From Cyathus striatus (lineage: Eukaryota > Basidiomycota > Agaricomycetes > Agaricales > Nidulariaceae): a DNA stretch of 64,000 nt. How positions within the stretch are numbered: the first letter of the stretch is position 1; every line of letters starts with the position of its first letter. The position numbers were made by a program, and so were the translations under genes. The notes beneath the pieces are model-generated. The model was given only the letters and a program-made list of their open reading frames with translations. It searched no databases and was not told the DNA's origin. Below, in pieces: positions 34,222-45,296 of this stretch. Location: NCBI GenBank assembly GCA_025738555.1, contig JAOVFP010000002.1:3658001-3722000 (forward strand). The letters run 5' to 3'.

Positions 34222-36355
34222 TTAAGCACACTCACTCCCTTGGATTAACATTAACGCCCTTTCAGACCTAGGCTTAATACTGCATTTAAATGGCTTTGGA
34301 TGACTGTGATCATGTCAGGCGAAGTCTATGCTGTGATTTCGAACACTATACCTTATTGTTCCTGTCGTATTTTCATGGAGTGGTTCAATTACAATGCCTC
34401 TCTCTACCTTTTTTTCAATGTCAAACACAGCCAACGTAAGTGCGCAAGTGATGAAAATCGAAACATCTGCAAGATGAAGTCCTTAAAAGATGTTAGTAGG
34501 ACGAACAGTCTTCTATCCAATGAATTAGAATTACCGGGACATATACTAAATACAGAGGAAGTTCGTGAGTTGAGATACATTATGGAAGTCACTATTTGTT
34601 ACTCACCGTCTTCCGAATCCGAAGCACAGCTCCCGCGGGTCTGGCTCAACTGTGCCATCTAAAGATGGGATAAAGCGATCGGGATTGAAAACCTCGGGCT
34701 CGTCATAGATTCTGGGATCGTGTGTCATTGCCCTAAACGGTAGGTTGTGAGTACAGCAACCTAAACCTTGTGTTCGAAAACTCTTACCAGATGTTAGCAA
34801 TGATCAAAGAGCCTTTCGGGATTAAATACCCATCATGCACGTCGTCTTGCATGGCAAGGTGAGGAATGCCTTTGCACAATTTAGGTGTATTATAATCGGC
34901 GTCGAATCAGTTACCTACCCGTAGGAGTTACAGCATTCCATCGCAAAACCTCTTTGATCAATGCATTGAGATAAGGAAGATATTCTCTGTCTGACTGTGC
35001 GGGAAGTCTATCGTTGCCTACCACCGAATCAAGCTCTGCCTGTGCTTTCCGCGCGACCTCGGGGAACAATGTCATGGCAAGAAAAAATGAATATATCGCT
35101 GACACAGTCTGGCGAAGATGGTCAGACGCAGAATGCTATCAACCATGTGCTGCTTACAGTATCGGCACCACCTGCAGAGCAACCAATTTCACCATCTGTG
35201 AGTGTTTGATAAAACGGGGCTTTCACATGACCTTACCTGAATACAGGCTTGCTGCACTCCACTTCAACTCGAACTCTTCGTCATCACTTAATTGCCTCCC
35301 TTCTTGCAAGACGGAGCAGAAAGATGGAAGCGCTGTTCCAGCAACCTGCAACTTCATGAAAACTTCGTCTCTGGGACTCAACAAGTAATTAAAGTCACCA
35401 TTTGTTCCTTAACAAATATATGCGGTTTTTCTACCATTTCCATCAATGTAGTTGCCCATGTGTCTGCTTTGCGCCGAAAACCAGCCCCTGGAAGCCACTG
35501 GGGAACGTGCCTCACTATATATATATATATATATAAGGTGATGCTGAGATAGTGGAGTTGGACGATGCTTACAGAACGGGATGACATCAACAAGAAAGCC
35601 ACCAGGAGCAGTGGACATTGCAAATTGTGCTGTTGCCTTATTCGCTAGTTCAATGAACGGATCTTCATGCTCTTTGGTTTCATAGCCATGTGATATGCGG
35701 AGAATGATAGCTCCAGACGTCCTATGGTAGTTGTAAGTTAATCTTCAGCAGTCTATCATCGGTCTTCGAACATACTTTCGAATATTACTAACCAGGTCGT
35801 CTGGTAAAGGTACAAGCCTGCGCAGGAACTTGCAGGTCTCTTGCTCAATAACGGGATAAAACTGCTTCATCATGGCCTGACTTCCTATCAACTTATGGAG
35901 CAGTCTCCGGTAACGGCGGAAACGGTCGCCGTAAGGAAGCAACACCAAAGTATTTTTCCACCCTACGAGCTCCCCGCCCATTTGAAGTGTCGGGCGGTCT
36001 GAATACAATGCGCTCTTTTTGTCCAACATGTCGAACGCTGCTGTAGCAGAGTTCAGGATTATGATTGGTCGTCCAAGGATTGTAACCGAACAAATATCGC
36101 CTGCCAGTTGTGGTGTCAGCAAACTAACGAAGACATACCATCCGAAATTTCAGTGTTACCCCATTTTCTACCCCATTCAGCGAATGTTAACCACTCCCTC
36201 TCCGAGGGCATGTTAAAAATGTTTCCAATGAACGGGAGGGCCATTGGCCCCGGGGGTAGTGGTGTTGCGCACCGTGAAATAAGAAACGACTTCAGGATGC
36301 ATAGTCCTATCAAGGCAAAGAATATGTCTAACGCAAATGCTGGCGGTAAGATCAT
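34222..36355 (-). CDS. Cytochrome P450 monooxygenase (OrdA/CYP620-like)
   Basis: Second P450 of the window, not related closely to the first. The start at 36355 gives the anchor MILPPAFALDIFFALIGLC and the hinge TPLPPGPMALPFIGN. Then come GDICSVTILGRPIIILNS, KNTLVLLPYGDRFRRYRRLLH, LPYLNALIKEVLRWN (ExxR), AMTHDPRIYDEPEVFNPDRF and CFGFGRRICPG. The heme Cys is encoded in an 11-nt exon (34545-34535) between introns of 61 and 53 nt. After it the usual GRHLAD reads GLHLAD. The end is HENTTGTISHPKPFKCSIKPRS, reached through a last intron from about 34330. The gene looks intact. A TA microsatellite (about 35515-35536) lies in one intron. Substrate unknown. Confidence 0.88.
35515..35536. repeat. TA dinucleotide microsatellite
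   Basis: About ten TA units inside an intron of the P450 gene at 34222-36355. It does not touch the coding frame. Confidence 0.85.
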
Positions 36356-37272
36356 TTGTCTAGAGGTGATTTGGAACAGGAAACTCTAAGTTGTGCTCTC
36401 TTCGCTGGGGCTGAAAACGGTCTTTAAATCAGGAGGAGCACTGTAGGATCAATCCGAATCTAGCAAGCGGGTTTAGGCGCAGCCTGTCTGCCTTCTCATC
36501 GTTCTGCTTCACAGAACGTGATGGAAGTTGCCTGGCAATTACTGCATAGAGCTACGTTGATCACCACGAGGCGGCGACAGACATATTTTCAAGGAACTTG
36601 CGTCGTGAGCCGCTCGTGGAATCCGATATCCAAGCTTCGATACGGCTTTTACGTATTTCCTTCGGACTTGCCTGATTTTCTACAGACTACAGGTTTCGTG
36701 TACCAGTATGATATTAATATTGGCGAGTTACTTCGCAAGCCACTCAGATTGATACCATTCCAACTACTCGCACACACCTCATTGATTCAACGTGGACTTC
36801 AGGCTAACGACAAATATGCACGATTTAGACTACAGCAGAGTATCGATTTCTGGTTTGCCTGTGATACTCCCTTCGGGGGGGTGCCGTGGTTTAATACTCA
36901 ATTCCCTATTTTTATTGCCAAGTGATTTAAGTATACCACTGTGCCTTTACACCAGAGCAACGAATAAGTAATCTTACTGGTTCACATCAAGCTATCGATT
37001 CAGAATAGGGTATGCGATTATAATGATATTCTCCAGCAGTATATGAACGAAAGTTGCGATATGATTTATCCTTTAAGAAATGACGCAAGGCAATCTCCAG
37101 CCAGTATCCAGTAGTAAATCCAAGATATCTGTAACCTACACGTAAAAAAGGATTTTGAAAGTTCAGAAAGTCCATATATCCAGTAGCATCCCATTCTACC
37201 AACGAGGTTCAAATGAATTATATATAGGAAGTAGAATCTGTTACGGCAGACTTGGGCAACAAAAATAAAAAT
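36356..37272. other. Intergenic, one unexplained 135-codon frame
   Basis: A 917-bp gap upstream of the second P450 and downstream of the DUF6534 gene. A plus-strand frame at 36518-36925 (starts MMEVAWQLLHRATLITTRR) is open for 135 codons without introns. Its composition is ordinary but I recognise no motif or family, so I do not call it a gene. Confidence 0.4.
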
Positions 37273-39346
37273 TTAAGACTTGGACGTTCCAATACATTGA
37301 ATTAGAATATATAAGCTACTCACTTCTGGGTCCACGCAGCGGCTGTCTCGCACAAATTCGTGTATAGTGTCTATCTTGATAGATAAATTAGTAGGGCGCT
37401 GAAATGCATGTCATCATCAAGCAGTGAATTGCAGCCTGTGTCGGAAAACATACATTGGACTCTCCAGTAAGTTGTCGCTGGCCTAGTTTTGAAAGGCTTT
37501 GAAGAGAGAATGACAGCTCGTCGCTGTCCTCTCCCAAGCCTCGGATAGCTCTGCGTGCATTTAACGTGGCTAATAGTGAGTTACTGTACACTGGCATCAA
37601 ATTAGATATTTAACTGTAACCAGAAGAATGAAGTATCTCACGACGTCCAATGCTAAAGTAGAATGCTACGTAGATAAGCGTCTTTCCCCATACCAATATC
37701 TGTAAGAGTTCAAAATAAGCATACTCTCTTGAAGTAACATATGTTACGTCAACATACCGAAACCAGAGAAGCAATCGCGCAGATGGTAGTTAATAGGCCA
37801 GTACTGACTGTGAAAAGGATCTTCAAGGATATGAGCTGAGTTTAGCTAAGATTTAGACAACTAACTAATCTACTGATCATAGTATCTGACCTAAAAAAAT
37901 ATAAAATAAACATAAAGATCCATTAGATTAGAACTTACTTCTTAAAACCGGTTCTAGATCGATGTAAGAAAAAAAATAATGCCGCGACAATGAGAGTATC
38001 TGCAAGTACGCCCAGAGCATTAACAGTCATAGACAGACCCTTTAAAATGTTAAATTCAAGTGGTTGCCTCTATTATAATAAAATATACATGCCTTAAGGC
38101 GACCTAATTCTATCCAGGTGTGAAGTTGCATACTGGGAAGGCTAATAAGTGCATGTTATTCATAGCCTTGAGACACTCACGATTGAATGGCGAAAGCTGT
38201 GTTAAGGGAAGCGTAGTGAAAAAACAAAATCCTGGGTATTCCGAATGACATACCAACTGAGCAAGCTATAAAAATAAGAACAAAGGGCAATGCGGCATTG
38301 GATAGGCTGCTCACCAAACTCTGCAAGAACAATAGTTGCCTATACTGCGTAAGTCTCGGAATGAATTACTGGCATAATACGTACGACGATGGCAGTCAAC
38401 GAGACATTGCTATTGCTGACTTAATACGGTATCAGCAGTAACCGCCGATAGATGTGGATAAACCTACGCCTCCAAACACGCATCGTTAAAAATCTATATA
38501 TAAAAACATAAAAGAAAACAGCTGGGTTGCCGAATGCAAGAAGTCCAAGATTTACACATACCCTTGTACTAGCAAGCCAATAAAACCCTTTGGAATGACA
38601 ATTAGACAAGAGAAAGAGCGCCGATACACGGGGAAATGTACATTAAAAAGAACTTCCAGCTTGCAACCTGCGTTAGTCGGCGGCAGTAAAATTACTAAAT
38701 TCACTCACTAATATGCTCCTATATTCATGGATAGTCTATATGAGGTATACACACGAAGTAAATAACTTACCAGACCATTCTCGCCAAAATTGCGGGATTA
38801 TCAAAATTGGTGATGACGTAGCGGTATACTAGGATACTTATGTCATGAACGCATCAAATGGTCAAAAACTCTACTATTACCGGTGTGTGAAATCAACGCC
38901 TGGTGGACAGTGTCGAACATCCAGACCGCAGTGACCTGTAACACGTCATTCAAAAGATCGGCTTGCATTTTAAAGATACTTACAAGAGCTTTGATATACC
39001 ACACGTCCTGAAAAGCATTATGTTAGTACGTAAATGGTATTAAGTACATGGCATAAATACTACCTTGGGGTACCTATTAAAATAAAACCACGTTTGTACG
39101 CATGAAACTTGAACTGATGAAAATCAGTACTATCATTCGGTAAGATGTGCTGTTACCTCCATATAGCCTGCGACAAGTGAGTATTCGTTCCCATCAACCA
39201 ATAAAACTCGATACTGACATTGCAGCACAAAGAATTCCTATGTATGCAGCCCCCAACCTATGCAATTATCAGAAAGTGTGACTCTTGATGGAGCGATATT
39301 TGATGTACGTGTTATCAACAGGAATATGAGACTGGCCACTGTTCAT
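37273..39346 (-). CDS. DUF6534 seven-helix membrane protein
   Basis: Integral membrane protein of a large family expanded in mushrooms, function unknown. The start at 39346 (MNSGQSHIPVDNT) is joined by an intron to LGAAYIGILCAAMLYG, then QTWFYFNRYPKDVWYIKALVT, VWMFDTVHQALISHT, YVITNFDNPAILARMVW, a middle with KGLSMTVNALGVLADTLIVAA, FFFLHRSRTGFKK, SDTMINKL-like sequence and YSNSLLATLNARRAIRG. The tail is LSIKIDTIHEFVRD. This order is diagnostic of DUF6534 proteins. Many short introns, including an 11-nt exon (39167-39157) that supplies LYG. The exact C-terminus (37273) assumes the last intron ends CATTTCAG at about 37400. Adjacent to a P450 but no shared role is evident. Confidence 0.8.
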
Positions 39347-41257
39347 GCTTGCAACAGGATATCGTGCGCGCAGCGAAGGGTACTGGAGGAGAGAGCAGAC
39401 ATCTTCAACCTTGGGTCAGGAATCAGTGCTTTAAGAAAGCGGGAAGCTATCAATAAGCTTAGAGAATCCAGCACAAATCACGATGCTCCTTTGTAGGAAC
39501 ACGTACACCGTAGGACCACACGATATAGTTATGCGCGGTTGAGGCTTCCTGCTTCCTGGTCAATAAATGTGACGCTACAGACGTCCACGAGTACAAAGTA
39601 CTGTCTCGAAGCATTCTGGAAGAGGTGGGAAGAGACTTCATCCTGATACAGGAATCACCATCCCCAAAATAATTTCCTAATGCACACTTCCGAGCGGGAA
39701 TGCTATCTCGAGAATATGCCAAATAAGCTTCGTCAACACGTAAAGTGCCTACCCAAGGATTCAAATCCGTGTTTCCTGCAAGGAAGATCAGATATATATT
39801 GGTAAGTTGGTAAGTAGCGGTACTCGGACCCAGCGTATGCTAAGTACGACATAGCCATATCACTGAAACGTAGTCCCGATTGCAAGCACTTCGCTTGATG
39901 GTTATATGATATCAAGTCGAGTTGAATATCATCACGATTCGCGTACAACAGTTGCTGTCTCCATAACAATGTGTACACTCTGCGAAACAACACAAAAATA
40001 AGCTTTATCATGTTATAGAATAAGTATCAAAGAAATGCGGTATTACCAGCAGTATGCAAAGTAGTTTGGCTTTCCCACTAATTCCTCCGAAAGTTGCAGC
40101 GTATGTACACTGATAAATTCAGCTATTCGCGGTAGGCGACAATAGCTTTATGATCCACGTTCCGGACCAGCGATTACGTTGAGAGGAACATGTTTTAATA
40201 CATGGTTAGATACCTCTATAGAAATCGTTCTATGCAGATGCACATTTGGATCTCGCAATAATGATATGCAGCTATATATATCCGGGACACGGCTGAGGGA
40301 GTAGTCGATCCCAGTATTAGAAAGAAAGAAAAACTCCCTTGTGGTTACAACGTCGGAGTGTAGTTCAATGTGAATGAAGGGAGCCTCTGAGAAATAGGCT
40401 CGAAATCATATACCTGCGGGAGTTTGTTCGTTCTAAGAAGAGCGGAGATAGGAAGAAAATTCTTCAGTTTAGGCATTGGAGGAACGTAGAGATAGGAGGG
40501 TCAGAACCGCTCATTAGAATGAGAGTAGTGGTAAATAGATGCTAAAAGCAATGCAAAAGAATAATGAAGGGGAGGGGTACCCCTATGTAACTATCGGGAA
40601 AATAAGCTTCTGCGTCCTATGGCGTGTGTGCGAACCAGGTAAAAAATAGGAGAGCTACCCATGGACCAAACGAAACAGTGGAGGTCAATTAGTATTAAGG
40701 TCCACCGACTGAAGGATTAAATGAGAGATGATTTGGACGGAACATTGAACGTTGACCGTCGAAACTGAGCCGCGCATATGTTGCCACTTCAGTACCAGTA
40801 CTCTGCACATTTGTTTTGATATCATTATTATGTAATTCATTATTCCATATTTATTACACCGCGGGCATTTGCTTCTATGCTCGCGAAGATACAAAGAAAA
40901 TATTTTCTCAGTAACTGTCAAAAAATTCTGAATTTTGGTCTCCATCGAAATGAAACGAAATTTGGCAGGGAAATTCATAAAAACCCCGATGACATCATAC
41001 CACTTCCTCATTGAGTTTTCATTTTTCGGCTTTCCCTTTGTACGCTCCTATTGTTTCCTTTGTTCTCACTTCAAACCTGTTGGTGGTTTTGCAGTGGTCG
41101 ATGGGCATTTACATGCTATGTAATGAATGGTATTTAAATTAAGATCTACTTATGTCTGTCAAGTACTTTGCTTTGTACATTGGTGTACTTGGGGTTGTTG
41201 GGGTCTGCCACTTGTTATGGCTCTGGGCTCAGGCTCTTCCGCTGATTCGGTTGTACA
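39347..41257. other. Gene-poor stretch, nothing recognised
   Basis: About 1.9 kb with only short open frames on both strands. None shows a motif I know, including a minus frame at 39733-40011 and another at 40685-41011 with a single CPRCNKYG. The AT-rich, broken-frame character suggests old non-coding or decayed repeat sequence. Confidence 0.4.
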
Positions 41258-41328
41258 GTGTCACACAATGCGTGACAGCCCTGCTTTCCCTGCCATCGGG
41301 CCTTCAGGGGTGTCACGCTGTGTGACAC
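41258..41328. repeat. Imperfect hairpin, GTGTCAC arms
   Basis: The left arm 41258-41281 (GTGTCACACAATGCGTGACA plus GCCC) and the right arm 41307-41328 (GGGGTGTCACGCTGTGTGAC plus AC) are inverted copies with a small gap, around a 25-nt loop. The CGTGACA/TGTCACG heptamer recurs at 44430-44515. It may be a terminus of an old DNA transposon. Confidence 0.5.
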
Positions 41329-41639
41329 ATCATGTACTATTTTGGGGGATGAGAAGGAGATCTTGCCGTTTTCACAGTAAACACATAAACTTTCAGGAAT
41401 AAAATGATATGTGCGTGCATTTAAAGTATGTACGAGTGCAAAATAAGTCCTGTATCAGCCAAAAGTGTACAAATTCATAGGAAACAACATTGTCAGAATT
41501 TCGAAAAATTCACAAAAACACACCAAAATCAGTATCACCATTTAAACAGAAATAGATATGTAAAAAATAACATATGTAGTCAACCTCTGTTCTATATTCT
41601 ACAGGATAATGCCCAGAATTAAGTAATACATGCAAAGGT

Positions 41640-41755
41640 TTTAGAGAAAAGTGCTACTGTACAAAGGAGTAGTGGTGTACAAAGGACCGATCATCATCTG
41701 TACTCCTTACATAATTTTATACTTGTACCACTACTGCTTTTCTAAGGAAACTTTT
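41640..41755. repeat. Imperfect fold-back repeat
   Basis: TTAGAGAAAAGTGCTACTG with following TACAA on the left is an imperfect inverted copy of CCACTACTGCTTTTCTAA with preceding TTGTA on the right, about 115 bp in all. This has MITE-like shape and lies just outside the 41793 element. Low certainty. Confidence 0.35.
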
Positions 41756-41783
41756 ATTTCATTTTGCCTTGATATGATACTAA

Positions 41784-41792
41784 CGTTTTGCC
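41784..41792. repeat. Target-site duplication, left copy
   Basis: CGTTTTGCC directly abuts the left terminal inverted repeat. An identical 9-mer in the same orientation abuts the right terminus. Confidence 0.8.
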
Positions 41793-41870
41793 CAGTCTCC
41801 TTCCCAGACCCTATAGGATGTCTCGATCGAGCAGTACACAGTTTTTAATCCAAGTTCGTGGGGTAAGAAG
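41793..41870 (+). repeat. Left terminal inverted repeat
   Basis: 78 bp, begins CAGTCTCCTTCCCAG and contains the core AGACCCTATAGGATGTCTC (41807-41825). It matches the reverse complement of 45297-45374 at 77 of 78 positions. Confidence 0.85.
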
Positions 41871-42000
41871 AGAAATATACGAGTCTTTATAATCAACCAA
41901 TCATATTGTTTGAATTGATCAATTCTCTTTTTGGAAATGGGTACTTTGAACTTTAATTCGATGAGACATCCTATAGGGTCTGGCACATAATATATACAAA
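41861..42000 (+). repeat. Internal inverted repeat, left copy
   Basis: 140 bp that match the reverse complement of 43133-43272 at 139 positions by eye. It overlaps the last 10 bp of the left terminal repeat and holds an inverted copy of the AGACCCTATAGGATGTCTC core at about 41969-41987. The left arm as a whole (41793-42000) can therefore fold back on itself. Confidence 0.85.
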
Positions 42001-42439
42001 CACCACAGCCACCTTGATGGCCAGCTCACCAACATCATTCTGAGTATGAAAGTAAATGCTCAGTGCTCAGCGCTCAGAGATGAAATAATATTCAAAGCAA
42101 AATTTGAGCAAAATATTCAACACATTGGTATAATTACACTGTGTCCCTGGAAAATTAGCAAATCAATGTGGTACAATTCAGCCTGCAAAAGCTGCAAGTG
42201 GTTCTCAAACATGATCGCAATGTTATTTCAATTTTCTGGAAACATACTTATTCAAAAGATGTTGAGCTCACAGGTCGAAATTCGAGGCTATTGTGCATAT
42301 ATGATCTCATATTGGTCGTAAAGGTTTCTCAGCTGTGGGTCAACAAAGCTACACATTGGAGAGGCGTATACAATGCGTATAAAATGGTATAAGGTGACAG
42401 ACTTTCAAATTGATAGCCATGAAAGGGCCCTCAACTCGT

Positions 42440-42930
42440 TCTTATTCTCTCTGATTCGCTCCTAAGCTCGGTTCTCTGTTCTTAACCTGTTCTCACTGTC
42501 ACTGCTTGGTTTCTACTGTGTCTGCTTTATTCTTACTGTTTTTGCTTCGGCCCTAAGCTCACTATGTTGCTATTGACCCCTCTTCTGTGTTCTTACTGGC
42601 TCTGCTTCATTTCCACAATCTATGCCTTGTTCCTTGGCTCACAACTTCATTATTGACCCTCTGATTCATCTAGACTATCTTGACTTTGTTTCTACTGTCT
42701 ATGCTTTGTTTCTATGCTTAAATTTTCGATCTGGACCCCTCTTCTTCATCCAACTGTCCCCACTTTGTTCCTACTGTGTATACTTCGCTCCTAGTATCTA
42801 TCCTTCGTCTCTATGCTCAAAAATCGTTCTGGGCGCCTCTGCTTCATCCAAACTGTCTCCACTTTGTTCCTACTGTGTATACTTTGTTTCTAAATTCACA
42901 ATTTCATTATTTCCCCCTTTGCTTCATTAG
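42440..42930. repeat. Pyrimidine-rich degenerate minisatellite
   Basis: Degenerate array rich in C and T on the plus strand. The clearest unit has a period of 99 bp: CTTTGTTCCTACTGTGTA occurs at 42763-42780 and again at 42862-42879, each preceded by a related CTTCATCCAACTGTC segment. Shorter variants such as TTCTTACTG and CTGCTTCATT recur across the block. Lies between the two internal inverted repeats. Confidence 0.6.
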
Positions 42931-43132
42931 GACCACATATACTTCAATTCTAAGTTCATATGAAACCATTGCTGCAGTGAAGACTATGTACAAAGTTGTG
43001 GCACGTCGCAAGTTACTGATCTCTTTACTAATTGATGCGAGGTTATCATCACCATGATGTTATCGAAAACCATAGAGGTCAATTCGAACTCAGTACTTCA
43101 CGGCCTCTGCGGCGGTCAGCTCGACCCTCCTA

Positions 43133-43272
43133 TTTGTATATATTATGTGCCAGACCCTATAGGATGTCTCATCGAATTAAAGTTCAAAGTACCCATTTCC
43201 AAAAAGAGAATTGATCAATTCAAACAATATGATTGGTTGATTATAAATACTCGTATATTTCTCTTCTTACCC
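43133..43272 (-). repeat. Internal inverted repeat, right copy
   Basis: Inverted partner of 41861-42000, 139 of 140 positions the same. It is followed outward by TAGGCTCAA, which does not match the flank of the left copy, so this pair has no visible target duplication of its own. Confidence 0.85.
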
Positions 43273-43350
43273 TAGGCTCAACTAATCCCCTCCCCACGAG
43301 TGCACGTGCCCTTTTGTTCCAAAAGCGGACCTTGAGCAATCGCGAGAGGG

Positions 43351-43388
43351 GCTTATATCAAACTAGGGGTTTTGGCAGGGCAGTGCAA
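43351..43388 (+). repeat. Second inverted repeat pair, left copy
   Basis: Contains GGGGTTTTGGCAGGGCAGTG followed by CAAA. It is inverted relative to 45206-45243 with about three mismatches. The pair encloses the helicase fragment. Confidence 0.65.
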
Positions 43389-43739
43389 AGAATACAGTAA
43401 ACTTGTCTGCAGAGGCCTTGGGATCAAACCAGAGGTATGGAATTATGTGAGATAAAATATTTATATGAATTCTTACTATCCTTCTATGCACTTAAAATAA
43501 ATATACTTAATGAGTGGAAGCTGCAAATCTTGTAATTGTCGCGAAAGCTCAGATACTAATGGTTGAAGAAAAGCACTTCAAACCATTTGTATACCTTTCA
43601 TGATTTAGATGCCGGTTTGATCACAGACTGTCACATCAATGATACAACTGATCACGTGAATTGATATGATTACTATCATGCAGTAGTAATAGTATGTGAT
43701 GCGGAGTCGACGCGACGCGACACGCGTCGCTAGCAGTGA

Positions 43740-44300
43740 TACATTGTACACTGACTGTGACATGGCTGGCACAAAGTCTGATCTCAGTGAATAACGAAGG
43801 GTCTTTATTGTCCTCATTAACAGCAACTGCAGAGATACAATACTCGTGCTTCCCTATTACTTCGTCTCCCCTCGAAAGTATGCGCTTCTTGTTAAATCTC
43901 CTAACCTGGTCCAAGATTCAAGGGCGTAAGTACTACCTTGAGTCCAGAGAAGAGCCACTCTTACCTGACCCTTTTGTAGTGTCTTCAGTGGTGAAATAAC
44001 AATCACCACTCTGCCATCCCCACATATTGCCGCTGCAGTTGCCAGCAATGAAAATATCAGCGACTTGCCATATCCAGTTCCTGCAATGACGATGGAATCG
44101 TGTCCCTCAGCCACTTTCTCAAAGACTTTTAGCTGCCATGGGAGGGGCTTGTACCCATACAATTCTTCGGTAATGCCTGCAATGGTTTCCAGTGGGATAA
44201 CATGACGAAATTGCGGCCAAATCTTCCAATTTTCAATGTCACCATGGCGCAGCTGAGGTGTGCTTGCAGGGGTTTTCTGATGTCATGGGGTATGAAAGGG
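43740..44300 (-). pseudogene. Truncated RecQ-like helicase fragment
   Basis: Minus-strand coding remnant. It begins with LRHGDIENWKIWPQFRHVIP, then EELYGYKPLPWQLKVFEKVAEG. The Walker A motif is IVIAGTGYGKSLIFSLLA (motif I) and motif Ia is VVIVISPLKTLQK. A probable intron follows a GTAAGAG donor at about 43965, and the next piece has QVRRFNKK and AVAVNEDNKDPSLFTEIR, both seen in mushroom RecQ-like helicases. The DEAH box and the whole second RecA domain are missing, so no helicase activity is expected. It lies inside the TIR element and is enclosed by an inverted-repeat pair, which suggests capture by the transposon. RecQ-like assignment is by recognition, not by a search. Confidence 0.7.
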
Positions 44301-45205
44301 TGTGCTTTATTGCGTGGGGAGCGTAGTCGATGTACAGGGTGGCGTGCATGGTTCCATTACTTGCACTTAGATGAATGATGAATGTGCTCGTCGATATATG
44401 TAATTCTTATCTCGACAGTACCAACATCGTGACAGACTGGCGTGACATACCGGCAACTAAATTTTTATCTTATGTACAGTCATCAACCACCAAACGTGAC
44501 ACCCCACCCAACGTGACAAACCCAATTGATTGACCTCTCCTCACCTCAAATCTATGGCTATCGCAACAATTCTTTTTGTATTTTGAGGCCTAGTATCACA
44601 GGAATGAGTTCAAACAATATTTTTACAGATATATATTGAAATAGATATATGACACATAAATTAAGTTGGAGAGTTACCCCAAACATGAGATTTCCAAAAA
44701 ATACATGGCATAGATTACTCAATAAAGGTACTTGATTTAACTGTTTTATAAATTAGGCAACTATTATTTAATGTAATAAACCTCTATAAATATTTTTATG
44801 GTAAAGTACATCTATGTTCTCTGATATATCACTAGAAATCTGAAGTGCTCAGTGTTGCGCGACAAGGAGGTTTTGTTTATATTAATGATCCGGACTTCGG
44901 CAATCTTTAATTTTGAAGTGTTCCATAATAAACTGTATGGCCATCAGCGGCTGTCACGCCGCGTGGTTTTGCTCAAAATCCAGTCTCCTCAACTATTTTG
45001 CAAATGGTTGTTCCCTACTAAAACACAGTGCAATAAAAATTATACTGAATGATTCTATAAGCTTATATCTATCCATATGTACAATTTTTATAGTAGAATA
45101 TGTACTAAATGATGTGGAATCACACCTTCAAGTTTTGTTGTCACGTTGAATGGTTGATGACTGTAATGATGTACTACATTTCCAAATCAAATGATCTTTT
45201 TTAAT

Positions 45206-45243
45206 TTGCACTGCCCTGCCAAAACCCCTACTTTGATACAAGA
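45206..45243 (-). repeat. Second inverted repeat pair, right copy
   Basis: TTTGCACTGCCCTGCCAAAA with following CCCCTACTTTGAT is the inverted partner of 43351-43388. Confidence 0.65.
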
Positions 45244-45296
45244 CCGTCCACGGAGTGGACGTATCCGCCTGATGTGGATGTCTTGTGACGAGACTA

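Noticed and set aside
36518..36925. 135-codon open frame
   Set aside because: No recognisable motif, no intron and no sign of conservation; left as unexplained.
39745..39775. GGATTCAAATCC, T-loop-like sequence
   Set aside because: The 5-bp T stem does not pair and no D arm or acceptor stem is present on either strand.
41861..43272. Independent 1.4-kb transposon made of the 140-bp inverted pair
   Set aside because: The outer flanks do not show a target duplication (AAGTTCGTG versus TAGGCTCAA), and the left copy overlaps the outer TIR, so it is better seen as part of the larger element.
43722..43740. GCGAC...GTCGC palindrome as a regulatory site
   Set aside because: Short and inside the helicase remnant of the transposon; no gene start nearby.
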